The notes under the pieces are model-generated. The model was not told where the DNA came from. It worked only from the letters and a program-made list of their open reading frames with translations, and ran no database searches. Position numbers and translations under genes: made by a program. Positions 1 to 5,885 of a DNA stretch of 9,196 bases are shown piece after piece; the first letter of the stretch is position 1; each line of letters starts with the position of its first letter. Origin of the DNA: Pseudomonadota bacterium (GTDB taxonomy: Bacteria; Pseudomonadota; Alphaproteobacteria; Micropepsales; Micropepsaceae); assembly GCA_025360685.1 (NCBI GenBank), contig JANYBR010000507.1, positions 1 through 9,196 of the forward strand, in the 5' to 3' direction.

Positions 1-2
1 CC

Positions 3-146
3 GCACTCCGGCGGGCCATGACACCGAGGATTTTTACTACGATCGAAACTGGTCTGGTCGACGCGGCTTTGAACCGCGTCGTGACCAATGAACGTAAGGG
101 GCGTAAGTTTGGCGCGTTCGGCGCAATTGGTGGAGGCCAGACTTGA
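3..146 (+). CDS. Possible 3' end of an unidentified gene, open at the window edge
   Basis: This frame is open from the window start to a TGA at 144-146, giving about 47 residues that end in a Gly-rich stretch (GAFGAIGGG). The stop overlaps the TTG start of the next gene as TTGA, an arrangement like the GTGA junction at 1118-1121, so translational coupling is possible. I recognise no domain. Third-position GC looks lower than in the clear genes of the window. A second frame is also open from position 2 to the stop at 89-91. The hairpin at 56-86 may mean that this stretch is an intergenic region instead. The coding call is therefore weak. Confidence 0.2.
   Translation, partial: ALRRAMTPRIFTTIETGLVDAALNRVVTNERKGRKFGAFGAIGGGQT
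56..86. repeat. Inverted repeat / hairpin upstream of the small membrane protein gene
   Basis: GACGCGG at 60-66 pairs perfectly with CCGCGTC at 74-80 around a 7-nt loop. The stem extends outward with GGTC (56-59) pairing GACC (83-86) past a 2-nt bulge. No T-run follows on the plus strand, so it does not look like a standard intrinsic terminator. It could be an RNA structure in the leader of the gene starting at 143, or chance structure in GC-rich DNA. Confidence 0.4.
132..136 (+). promoter_or_regulatory. Shine-Dalgarno GGAGG for the TTG-started small membrane protein
   Basis: GGAGG lies 6 nt before the TTG at 143. The frame is closed by a TAA at 104-106 and has no ATG or GTG between that stop and 143. 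This site therefore decides the start. Confidence 0.7.
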
Positions 147-403
147 GCAGAAACACCGTTGGTCGGGGGTTGATCTACACGGCCGCTGGCGTTTTCGGAG
201 CGGCTTGGGTCGGATGTTTTTCGTTCTACTCGATTGGCTCGCAAGTTCCCGACCCTCGATCAGGTCGGACTTTTCCTGTTCAGATGCACGGAACGCTCTA
301 CGTTGAGCCGTGGGAGGGTGAACTTTTCTACGGCGCTCTGCTCGCGTCGGCTGGGATCTGTGCGATTGGCTTCTTCCTGGATCGGAAGGGCAAGGCTACC
401 TAG
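143..403 (+). CDS. Small two-helix membrane protein, function unknown
   Basis: This encodes an 86-residue protein with a hydrophobic segment near residues 9-29, a polar middle part, and a second hydrophobic segment at about residues 59-78 (FYGALLASAGICAIGFFL), followed by a basic tail ending RKGKAT. The pattern suggests an inner-membrane hairpin. The middle carries a motif around GRTFPVQMHGTLYVEPWE that resembles small uncharacterised membrane proteins of proteobacteria; that resemblance is from memory and unverified. The start is TTG, chosen because GGAGG sits 6 nt upstream and no other start is possible in the frame. The next gene begins about 85-136 nt downstream on the same strand, so co-transcription with the phosphatidyltransferase is possible but not shown. 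No function can be assigned. Confidence 0.7.
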   Translation: MSRNTVGRGLIYTAAGVFGAAWVGCFSFYSIGSQVPDPRSGRTFPVQMHGTLYVEPWEGELFYGALLASAGICAIGFFLDRKGKAT

Positions 404-539
404 TTTCGATTGCGAGCGGCCTAATTCGGCCAGCACCATGAGGAAGTCGAAAATTTTCCCCGTCCGGTGGATACGTCGTAGATCGGCCATGGTCGGATGG
501 TTTGACGGTGCCGGTTCAAGCCCTTATGCCGTCCGCGTC

Positions 540-1121
540 ATGCTCGACCAATTCTTACGCCGCCCCATCGAACCGCTACTGGCCGCTCCGGCCGCCCGTA
601 TCGCCGGGTTCGGCATTAGCGCGGACTCCATCACCGCGGCCGGATTTGTCCTGGGCATCGCAGCGCTTCCCGATATCGGGCACCGGGACTATCTGATCGG
701 GCTCGGGTTCATCGCGCTCAGCCGGTTGTTCGACATCGCCGATGGAGCGGTGGCACGTATCAAGGGAACGACCGTGTTCGGTACATACCTCGCGCTCGTC
801 CTCGATCTTGTTTGGAGTGCGGCGGTTCCCTTCGCCTTCGCGTTGGGACAGCCGGACAGGGCGCTCGCGGCGATGTTCCTGATGATCGGGCTGGTGGCGC
901 GCGCGGCCGTCCTGACGGCCGATGTACGCTTGAAAGCCGGCACGTCGGGGACGGTGCTTGGTCTGGGCGGTGATCTTGTGGGGAAGAGCGAGAGCTTCGT
1001 CGCCTTCGCGCTCGCCTGTATTTTTCCAGACTGGTTCAGCATCATCGCTTATGTGCTTGGAATGCTGTGCTTTGTGATGGCCGGATTCCGGGTGGTGGCG
1101 GCAGCCGGGCAACGCTCGTGA
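540..1121 (+). CDS. CDP-alcohol phosphatidyltransferase family membrane protein (YnjF-like), third motif Asp replaced
   Basis: Members of this family transfer a phosphoalcohol from a CDP-linked donor to an acceptor alcohol within the inner membrane, usually in phospholipid synthesis. The 193-residue protein is mostly hydrophobic and contains D65-x2-D68-G69-x2-A72-R73, then G81 and D89. This is the signature D-x2-D-G-x2-A-R-x7-G-x3-D-x3-D of the YnjF-like branch, but the third Asp is Ala85 (GTYLALVLD). D3 belongs to the di-metal site in solved family members, so activity may be altered or lost. A downstream GLGGDLVGKSESF stretch fits the branch. The frame stays open upstream to 234. I chose ATG 540 because MLDQFLRRPIEP resembles usual family N-termini; ATG 489 (17 residues longer) and ATG 438 are alternatives, and none has a clear Shine-Dalgarno. 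Its TGA overlaps the next start as GTGA, indicating translational coupling. The substrate is unknown. Confidence 0.85.
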   Translation: MLDQFLRRPIEPLLAAPAARIAGFGISADSITAAGFVLGIAALPDIGHRDYLIGLGFIALSRLFDIADGAVARIKGTTVFGTYLALVLDLVWSAAVPFAFALGQPDRALAAMFLMIGLVARAAVLTADVRLKAGTSGTVLGLGGDLVGKSESFVAFALACIFPDWFSIIAYVLGMLCFVMAGFRVVAAAGQRS

Positions 1122-2191
1122 AAATCATCGTCATAGGTGCGGGGGTCGCCGGACTTTCCATCGGCTGGCGGCTGCAGCAACGCGGCGCAAGCGTGACGGT
1201 GTTCGACCGGGGGCAACCGGCGCACGGGGCCACTTGGGCGTCCGCGGGCATGATCGCCACTGCCGGCGAACTCGGTGCTGCACAGACTCCCGAAACCGAA
1301 TTTGCACACTATTCGAGTGGCTTGTGGCCGGACTTTGCGAAAGCCATCGAACAGGCATCGAGCCAGGACATCGGCTATGTCCGTTGCGGCGCCCTGATCG
1401 TCGCGCGCAATGCGCAGGAAGCGGCGGGACTGACTGTCTGGTCGGGGGTCGAACGGCTGAGTGCGCTGCAGACTTTGGCGCGGGAGCCGATGTTGACGCC
1501 CGACATCGCCGGATCGCTCTGGGCTCCCGACGAGGCGCAGGTGGATAGCCGCGCGCTGGGTAATGCCCTCGCGACGGCTTTCGTTCGCGCCGGCGGAGTG
1601 TTGGTCCCGAATGAAACCATTGTCCGGTTCAAAGTCGAAAGCGACCGGGTGACTTCTGTCGTCACACCGTTCGCTTCGCATGAAGCGGACGCCTTTGTGC
1701 TGGCCGCAGGTGCGTGGTCCGGTGGCATCGATGGCCTGCCTACAGGCGCCGCGCCGCCGGTGAAACCGGTCAAAGGCGAGATGATTGCAGTCGTGCCGCC
1801 CGCCGGTGTGGCGATGCCCGCGCACATCGTGTGGGGCAATGGCGGCTATCTCGTCCCGCGCAGCGACCGGCTACTGATCGGCGCGACGTCCGAGGAAAGA
1901 GGCTTCGACACGAGCGTGACCGACGCAGCGGCCGATCTGCTCTCGAGCCGGGCGCGCGATCTGATGCCCGCCTTGGCGAAATGGGAAGTCGTCGAGCGCT
2001 GGGCCGGACTACGGCCAGGTTCGCCGGACGGACTGCCGATACTCGGGCGCACGTCGGTCGACGGACTCTTTGCGGCGACGGGCCAGTTCCGGAATGGTAT
2101 CCTGCTTGCACCGGCCATTGCGGAGAACCTGACTCGTATCATTCTGGAACAGGCTGCGGAGATTCCTGCCTTCGATCCGCGGCGCTTTTGA
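1118..2191 (+). CDS. ThiO-like FAD-dependent oxidoreductase (glycine/D-amino-acid oxidase family)
   Basis: This is a predicted soluble flavoenzyme that oxidises an amine or amino acid to the imine while reducing FAD. In the ThiO branch the substrate is glycine and the product iminoglycine feeds the thiazole half of thiamine. The 357-residue protein starts with a Rossmann dinucleotide motif, GAGVAG at 7-12, and a typical acidic end of beta-2 (FDRG). It then has the family segment GATWASAGMIA (37-47), GGYLVPRSD (242-250), WAGLRPGSPDGLPILG (295-310) and GQFRNGILLAP (322-332). Y244, R299 and R325 sit where glycine oxidases carry substrate-binding Tyr and Arg residues. The GTG start at 1118 overlaps the upstream stop by 4 nt and gives the expected N-terminus; an upstream extension to 1067 would lie inside the previous gene. 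No thi genes are in view, so a role in thiamine synthesis is not supported here. Another small amine or amino acid could be the substrate. Confidence 0.85.
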   Translation: MKIIVIGAGVAGLSIGWRLQQRGASVTVFDRGQPAHGATWASAGMIATAGELGAAQTPETEFAHYSSGLWPDFAKAIEQASSQDIGYVRCGALIVARNAQEAAGLTVWSGVERLSALQTLAREPMLTPDIAGSLWAPDEAQVDSRALGNALATAFVRAGGVLVPNETIVRFKVESDRVTSVVTPFASHEADAFVLAAGAWSGGIDGLPTGAAPPVKPVKGEMIAVVPPAGVAMPAHIVWGNGGYLVPRSDRLLIGATSEERGFDTSVTDAAADLLSSRARDLMPALAKWEVVERWAGLRPGSPDGLPILGRTSVDGLFAATGQFRNGILLAPAIAENLTRIILEQAAEIPAFDPRRF

Positions 2192-2215
2192 ACCAGACTG
2201 TGCGAAGCCGGGCGT

Positions 2216-2219
2216 GAGG
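2216..2219 (+). promoter_or_regulatory. Shine-Dalgarno GAGG for the GTG-started exchanger-like gene
   Basis: GAGG lies 5 nt before GTG 2225, inside the 33-nt gap after the oxidase stop. No other start codon gives a full first membrane helix, so this site supports the GTG start. Confidence 0.55.
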
Positions 2220-2224
2220 CGCGG

Positions 2225-3217
2225 GTGACGTTGACGACCATCTATTGGTTTCTGGCCGGCGGAGTCGCGTTGCTGACTCTTGGCGGCGAAGCCGTGGTGC
2301 GCGGCGGCGTCATGCTGATCCGCAACCTTGGCGTTCCACCACTGATCGTAGGCTTCTTCATCATCTCGCTGGGGTCCTCGTCGCCCAATCTTGCGGTGTC
2401 GCTTGAAGCCGCGCTGGTTGGCGCGCCTGATATCGCGATCGGCACGGTGATCGGAGCGAACATCGTCAATCTGTTGCTGATCCTCGGATTGGGATCGCTG
2501 ATAAGTCCGATGGCCAGCGCACCGAAAGTCGTGCTGCGCGATGGCGGCGCGATGCTGATTGCTGCTGGCGTACTGGCCTGGCTTGCCCATCGCGGCGCGA
2601 TCGACCGCGAAGCGGGGCTGCTATTGCTCGCGGGTTTCATTTTGTACATGGCCGTCGCGCTCGCGACCGACTGGCGTCGCCATGCCGAGCATTCGGTATC
2701 GTGCGCGATGTCGGAAACGCGCTCCGACGAGCCGTCGGCCGCTGGCGGGTTCTTCACGGTTGTCATTGGCATCATATGCCTGGTGCTGGGATCGCACTTC
2801 CTGGTCGGCGGCGCGCTGGCGCTTGGATCGGAGTTGCACCTCTCGCAGGTGCTGTTGGGGCTGACGGTCGTCGCGCTCGGCGCCTGCCTGCCGGTGATGG
2901 CGGTGACGGCAATCGCCGCTATTCGAGGACACACACAACTCGCGATTGGTCACCTGATCGGCACCAGCGTGTTCAACGTCTTCGGCGTGCTTGGCGTAGC
3001 GGCGATAATCCATCCGCTGACCATCTCGCCCCTGTTCGCCGCCGTCGATGTTTTCGTGCTGCTCGGCACGGCGGTCCTGCTGATGCCGCTGCTGGCGATG
3101 AGCTGGCGGCTGTCGCGCCCCAAGGGTGCGCTGCTGGTGCTGTCCTATGCCTGCTATGTCGTATTCGTAGGGTGGCGGCAGGGACTGCTTACCCCGGCGA
3201 TGATCGGTCTGGGTTAG
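2225..3217 (+). CDS. CaCA-superfamily membrane protein (Na+/Ca2+ exchanger-like) lacking the conserved acidic ion ligands
   Basis: This is a 330-residue polytopic inner-membrane protein of about ten helices, in two related halves separated by a hydrophilic loop at about 150-174. The length and the two alpha repeats fit prokaryotic calcium/sodium antiporters (YrbG/NCX_Mj type). Alpha-1 reads SLGSSSPNLAVS (48-59), then IGTVIGANIVN (72-82). Alpha-2 reads ALGACLPVMAVT (217-228), then IGHLIGTSVFN (241-251). The family consensus is G-T-S-x-P-E in both repeats, followed by G-N-x-x-G-S-N/D. Here the two key Glu positions are Asn55 and Val224, and the second Asn/Asp is Ser248; only Asn79 is kept. In known exchangers these residues bind Na+ and Ca2+, so an ordinary antiport reaction is doubtful. 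The GTG start has GAGG 5 nt upstream. The gene follows the oxidase by 33 nt and probably shares its transcript. Its TAG overlaps the stop of the convergent monooxygenase gene. Confidence 0.85.
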   Translation: MTLTTIYWFLAGGVALLTLGGEAVVRGGVMLIRNLGVPPLIVGFFIISLGSSSPNLAVSLEAALVGAPDIAIGTVIGANIVNLLLILGLGSLISPMASAPKVVLRDGGAMLIAAGVLAWLAHRGAIDREAGLLLLAGFILYMAVALATDWRRHAEHSVSCAMSETRSDEPSAAGGFFTVVIGIICLVLGSHFLVGGALALGSELHLSQVLLGLTVVALGACLPVMAVTAIAAIRGHTQLAIGHLIGTSVFNVFGVLGVAAIIHPLTISPLFAAVDVFVLLGTAVLLMPLLAMSWRLSRPKGALLVLSYACYVVFVGWRQGLLTPAMIGLG

Positions 3218-4401
3218 TCCGGCATCTGCCACAGACCCCAGGGTAGTTTGCGAATTCCGGAGAGCGTGGTGCGCGTAACGTAGCCGCCAAACGGAACGTA
3301 TCGCGCGCCGACCAGGAATGTGTCGCGCAGGAAAGCCATGACGCGGCTGTGCGACTGAAACGCCGGAGTCAGTGCGCGAGACGTCAGCTGATAGTAGGCG
3401 ATGTGCGCGCGGCGCATTCGCCGATAGAGATCGATCGCGTCAGGCGCCGTTTGGCATTTTCGCACGCAATGCGCGATGGTGATGGCATCGATCAGCGCGA
3501 GATTGGCGCCTTGTCCGAGCTGCGGACTCGTAGCATGCGCGGCGTCTCCCAGCACAAGCACATTTCCCCTGCGCCATGGCCGCATCACCACGTCGCGATA
3601 GGTCGCCAGTGCGAATTGCTCGATGGATGCAATTTCGTCGATCAGCGGCCTGATCTGTGGCCAAGCGGCCAGCATGCGCGGCTTGAGTGCGCCGAGGCCG
3701 GCCTGCTTCTGCCGCTCATATTCGACGAGAGGCAGGCTCCAGAAGAACGCGACATGAGGACCGGTGAATGCCGAGTCCGGCGCGCGGCCGATCGGAAGCA
3801 CGCCCATCATGAGCGACGCGCCGTCATAGGTCTGGCGCAACAAACCCTTCCATGCGTCACCACGATCCGGAACGGCCGTCCACAATGCACCCCACGGGTA
3901 GAGCGGCGCACGAACGCGCGGATTCAACGCATCACGAACAGTGTCGTGCGCGCCGGCGCAATCCAGAACCAAGTCGAACGGTCCCTCGCGCTCACCGCTC
4001 TTCGAAAGCAACCAGGGCCGCTCGAAATTCTCGATCGCGACGACTTCGAAATCGAGCCGCAGCTTCGCGCCGCTGGCCAGCGTCGCCTGATGCAACAGAT
4101 TGAACAGAGCCGCGCGATGGATGCCGAGGCCATGCTCGCCGCGATATTCCAGATCCAGCACGCGCCGGCCGCGAACCGTGCGACCGTCGAGAGCATGGAT
4201 CGTTGCGCCCCAGCGTTCGGTTTCGCTGCGCAGGCCTAGCCGATCCAACACCAGAAGTCCGGAGGGCTGCAGCAACAAGCCTGCTCCGAGCGGGCGTGCC
4301 GTGGCGGAGCGCTCGAGCACGGTCACATCATGGCCATCGCGCGCCAAGCCGGTGGCCGCGGCCTGTCCCGCAATGCCGCAGCCGATGATGCCGATGCGCA
4401 A
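3214..4401 (-). CDS. FAD-dependent monooxygenase, group A (PHBH-fold) type
   Basis: This is a predicted NAD(P)H-dependent flavoprotein hydroxylase of 395 residues, the usual length for single-component aromatic or lipid-like substrate monooxygenases. The N-terminal dinucleotide motif is GCGIAG (7-12), with E30 ending beta-2 (TVLER). The GD motif is VLVLGDAAHATSP (281-293), followed by LGQGANLALIDA (295-306), which is standard for the family. The middle DG motif, normally G-A-D-G-x-x-S-x-V-R, reads DCAGAHDTVR (147-156), so the Asp is Ala149. R95 in GIHRAALFNLL is the usual Arg after the first sheet. The C-terminus (about 350-395) is rich in aromatic and basic residues and may touch the membrane. 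The start is TTG, set by AAGGA 9 nt upstream and by the canonical MRIGIIGCG beginning. The gene is divergent from the HIT gene across 74 nt and convergent with the exchanger-like gene with a 4-bp overlap. The substrate is unknown. Confidence 0.9.
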   Translation of the reverse strand: MRIGIIGCGIAGQAAATGLARDGHDVTVLERSATARPLGAGLLLQPSGLLVLDRLGLRSETERWGATIHALDGRTVRGRRVLDLEYRGEHGLGIHRAALFNLLHQATLASGAKLRLDFEVVAIENFERPWLLSKSGEREGPFDLVLDCAGAHDTVRDALNPRVRAPLYPWGALWTAVPDRGDAWKGLLRQTYDGASLMMGVLPIGRAPDSAFTGPHVAFFWSLPLVEYERQKQAGLGALKPRMLAAWPQIRPLIDEIASIEQFALATYRDVVMRPWRRGNVLVLGDAAHATSPQLGQGANLALIDAITIAHCVRKCQTAPDAIDLYRRMRRAHIAYYQLTSRALTPAFQSHSRVMAFLRDTFLVGARYVPFGGYVTRTTLSGIRKLPWGLWQMPD

Positions 4402-4410
4402 GAGTTCGTG

Positions 4411-4415
4411 TCCTT
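4411..4415 (-). promoter_or_regulatory. Shine-Dalgarno AAGGA for the TTG-started monooxygenase
   Basis: On the minus strand AAGGA lies 9 nt before the TTG at 4401-4399. It supports this start, which puts the Rossmann motif at residue 7 as usual for the family. Confidence 0.55.
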
Positions 4416-4432
4416 CGCAAAGCCCCAGATGG

Positions 4433-4462
4433 GTTATGTTCGATTCCCGGGTGTCTTGTCGA
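4433..4462 (-). promoter_or_regulatory. Candidate sigma-70-type promoter for the monooxygenase
   Basis: Reading the minus strand, TCGACA (4462-4457) and CATAAC (4438-4433) are separated by 18 nt, and the -10-like box is about 31 nt from the start codon. Each box resembles the TTGACA/TATAAT consensus only partly. The call rests on position in a divergent intergenic gap and is tentative. Confidence 0.25.
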
Positions 4463-4475
4463 AACGGATGACCGA

Positions 4476-4880
4476 ATGAGCGAATTTGTCCTGCACGAGA
4501 GGCTTGCCGCGGACACGGCGTTTGTCACCGATTGGAGGCTCGCGCGTGTGCTGCTGCTGAATGACGCGCGTTATGCGTGGCTGGTGCTGGTGCCCCGGCG
4601 AGCGGGCGCGGTAGAACTGTTCGACTTGAGCCAAGCCGATCGTGCAGACCTGATGGAGGAAACGGCCCGCGCGGCGCGGCTGCTCAAGTCGGCGCGCAAC
4701 GCAGCGAAGATCAACGTGGGAGCGCTCGGCAATCTGGTGCTGCAATTGCATGTGCATGTCGTGGCGCGAAATCCTGGCGATCCCGCATGGCCGGGACCGG
4801 TCTGGGGCCACAGTCCGGCTGTGCCGTACCAGGCTGCAGTTCGCGACGCGTTGATCGCACAAATCGTTAAGGCCGGTTAA
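4476..4880 (+). CDS. HIT-family (histidine triad) protein
   Basis: HIT proteins are small cytosolic nucleotide hydrolases or transferases acting on purine nucleotide phosphoramidates, dinucleoside polyphosphates or related compounds. The 134-residue protein has the alpha/beta HIT layout, ending in QLHVHVVAR (90-98) and DPAWPGPVWG (102-111). The triad H-x-H-x-H-x-x reads Q90-x-H92-x-H94: the first His is Gln, but the middle His, which is the nucleophile in HIT enzymes, is kept as H92. The D-P-x-W-P-x-P-V-W-G tail marks a proteobacterial HIT subfamily (from memory). The ATG at 4476 gives the full fold; its Shine-Dalgarno is weak. It is divergent from the monooxygenase gene and lies 49 nt upstream of the lytic transglycosylase-like gene on the same strand. 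The physiological substrate cannot be told from sequence. Confidence 0.9.
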   Translation: MSEFVLHERLAADTAFVTDWRLARVLLLNDARYAWLVLVPRRAGAVELFDLSQADRADLMEETARAARLLKSARNAAKINVGALGNLVLQLHVHVVARNPGDPAWPGPVWGHSPAVPYQAAVRDALIAQIVKAG

Positions 4881-4929
4881 CCAGACTGGCACGCCGATTG
4901 CTCCGCTTGGCGCAGGAGAACCCGTAGCC

Positions 4930-5802
4930 ATGCTGGCAGAAGCCGCAACCGCAACGACCAATCGCGCAAGCATCGTCGCAGCCCTGCAACAGGCAGCCGC
5001 GGCGACAGGCGCGGATTTCGGCTATCTGCTGGGCACCGCCACCCGCGAGTCCAGCCTCAATCCTTCAGCCCAGGCAGGCACTTCGTCTGCCGCCGGCCTG
5101 TTCCAGTTCGTCGAGCAGACCTGGCTTGGCGTGGTCAAGACCTATGGCGCCAAACATGGTCTGGCCTCGTTCGCCAATGCCATCACGCAGGGATCGGACG
5201 GCCGTTTTCGCACGTCAAATTCAGCCGACCGCGCGGCAATTCTTGCCCTGCGCAAGGACCCGCAAATCGCAAGTCTGATGGAAGGCGAGTTCGCGCAGGC
5301 GACCCGCGCCGGACTCGAAGGCTCGCTCGGCCGAAGCGTCTGCGGCGGCGAACTCTATGCTGCGCACTTTCTTGGTAACGACGCGGCCTGCCGTCTCATC
5401 CGCATGAACGACAGCCAGCCCGAGGCCAGTGCCGCCAGCACGTTTCCCGCGGCGGCCGATGCCAATCGTGGCGTGTTCTATCACCGCGACGGCACGGCCA
5501 AGACCGTGCGTGAAATCTACAACTGGGCGCTGAAGCAGCCGAACGGTGGCACACCAGTTGCGGTGCCCGTGCCGCCAAAGACCGACATTGTGTCCACTAC
5601 CGTCGTCGGCCCCAGCGTTGCTGAGACACCAAATTCGGACTCGCTGCTTGCGAGCTTCACGTCGTGGCGACCCAGCCACGGATTCTTCAAAAGTGACGAG
5701 GTGGACGCGGCTTCCTCGTCGACACCGTTCTTGCTGACGCCCGGCTTGATGGATCTGCTCACCTCCATCAGCCCGGTTGCGGAACAACACGCTGCCTCTT
5801 AA
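4930..5802 (+). CDS. Lytic transglycosylase-like protein with SLT domain, no visible signal peptide
   Basis: SLT-domain enzymes cleave the MurNAc-GlcNAc bond of peptidoglycan and form 1,6-anhydro-MurNAc ends. The 290-residue protein has its catalytic domain near the N-terminus: the motif ATRESSLNP (37-45) supplies the catalytic Glu40, followed by AGLFQFVEQTW (55-65), which matches the family G-L-x-Q step. The domain appears to extend to about residue 155 (YAAHFLGNDAA). From about 200 on the chain is rich in Pro, Ser and Thr, looks disordered, and ends with a short hydrophobic stretch. The N-terminus MLAEAATATTNRAS has neither a basic region nor a hydrophobic core, so no Sec signal is visible. 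Either export uses another route (for example a flagellar or pilus apparatus) or the protein is not exported. AGGAG at 4914-4918 supports ATG 4930, with an 11-nt spacing that is rather long. The upstream neighbour is the HIT gene. Confidence 0.85.
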   Translation: MLAEAATATTNRASIVAALQQAAAATGADFGYLLGTATRESSLNPSAQAGTSSAAGLFQFVEQTWLGVVKTYGAKHGLASFANAITQGSDGRFRTSNSADRAAILALRKDPQIASLMEGEFAQATRAGLEGSLGRSVCGGELYAAHFLGNDAACRLIRMNDSQPEASAASTFPAAADANRGVFYHRDGTAKTVREIYNWALKQPNGGTPVAVPVPPKTDIVSTTVVGPSVAETPNSDSLLASFTSWRPSHGFFKSDEVDAASSSTPFLLTPGLMDLLTSISPVAEQHAAS

Positions 5803-5831
5803 AGGCATTCCTGGGCGTTTTCGATTTTCAT

Positions 5832-5871
5832 GCGATCTGGTGCCGAACCGGTTTCCACTTCGGCGGATCGC
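5832..5871. repeat. Two-part intergenic dyad resembling a dispersed rhizobial repeat
   Basis: Outer arms GCGATC (5832-5837) and GATCGC (5866-5871) enclose inner arms GCCGAA (5842-5847) and TTCGGC (5859-5864), with an 11-nt loop CCGGTTTCCAC. The core (CCGAACCGGTTTCCACTTCG, and CGAAGTGGAAACCGGTTCG on the other strand) looks like an element I remember as common between genes in Bradyrhizobium-like genomes; copy number cannot be checked here. It fills much of the 83-nt gap between the lytic transglycosylase-like and MFS genes and could form an RNA hairpin that limits read-through or protects the upstream message. Confidence 0.5.
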
Positions 5872-5885
5872 GTCCGGGGGCATCA

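Noticed and set aside
234..539. N-terminal extension of the phosphatidyltransferase frame, starting at 234
   Set aside because: It overlaps the small membrane protein gene in another frame, is rich in Arg/Ser without domain character, and the family fold is complete from 540.
576..1112. Long minus-strand open frames opposite the phosphatidyltransferase
   Set aside because: The translations are Arg/His/Gln-rich with no recognisable motifs, typical of the reverse of a high-GC gene, whereas the plus strand has a clear family signature.
3349..4239. 296-codon plus-strand open frame opposite the monooxygenase
   Set aside because: It has low-complexity Arg/Gln-rich composition and no motif; the minus strand has all the flavin motifs.
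4734..4770. HIT triad defect as evidence of a dead enzyme
   Set aside because: Gln in place of the first His occurs in active or conserved HIT subfamilies, and the middle, nucleophilic His is present.
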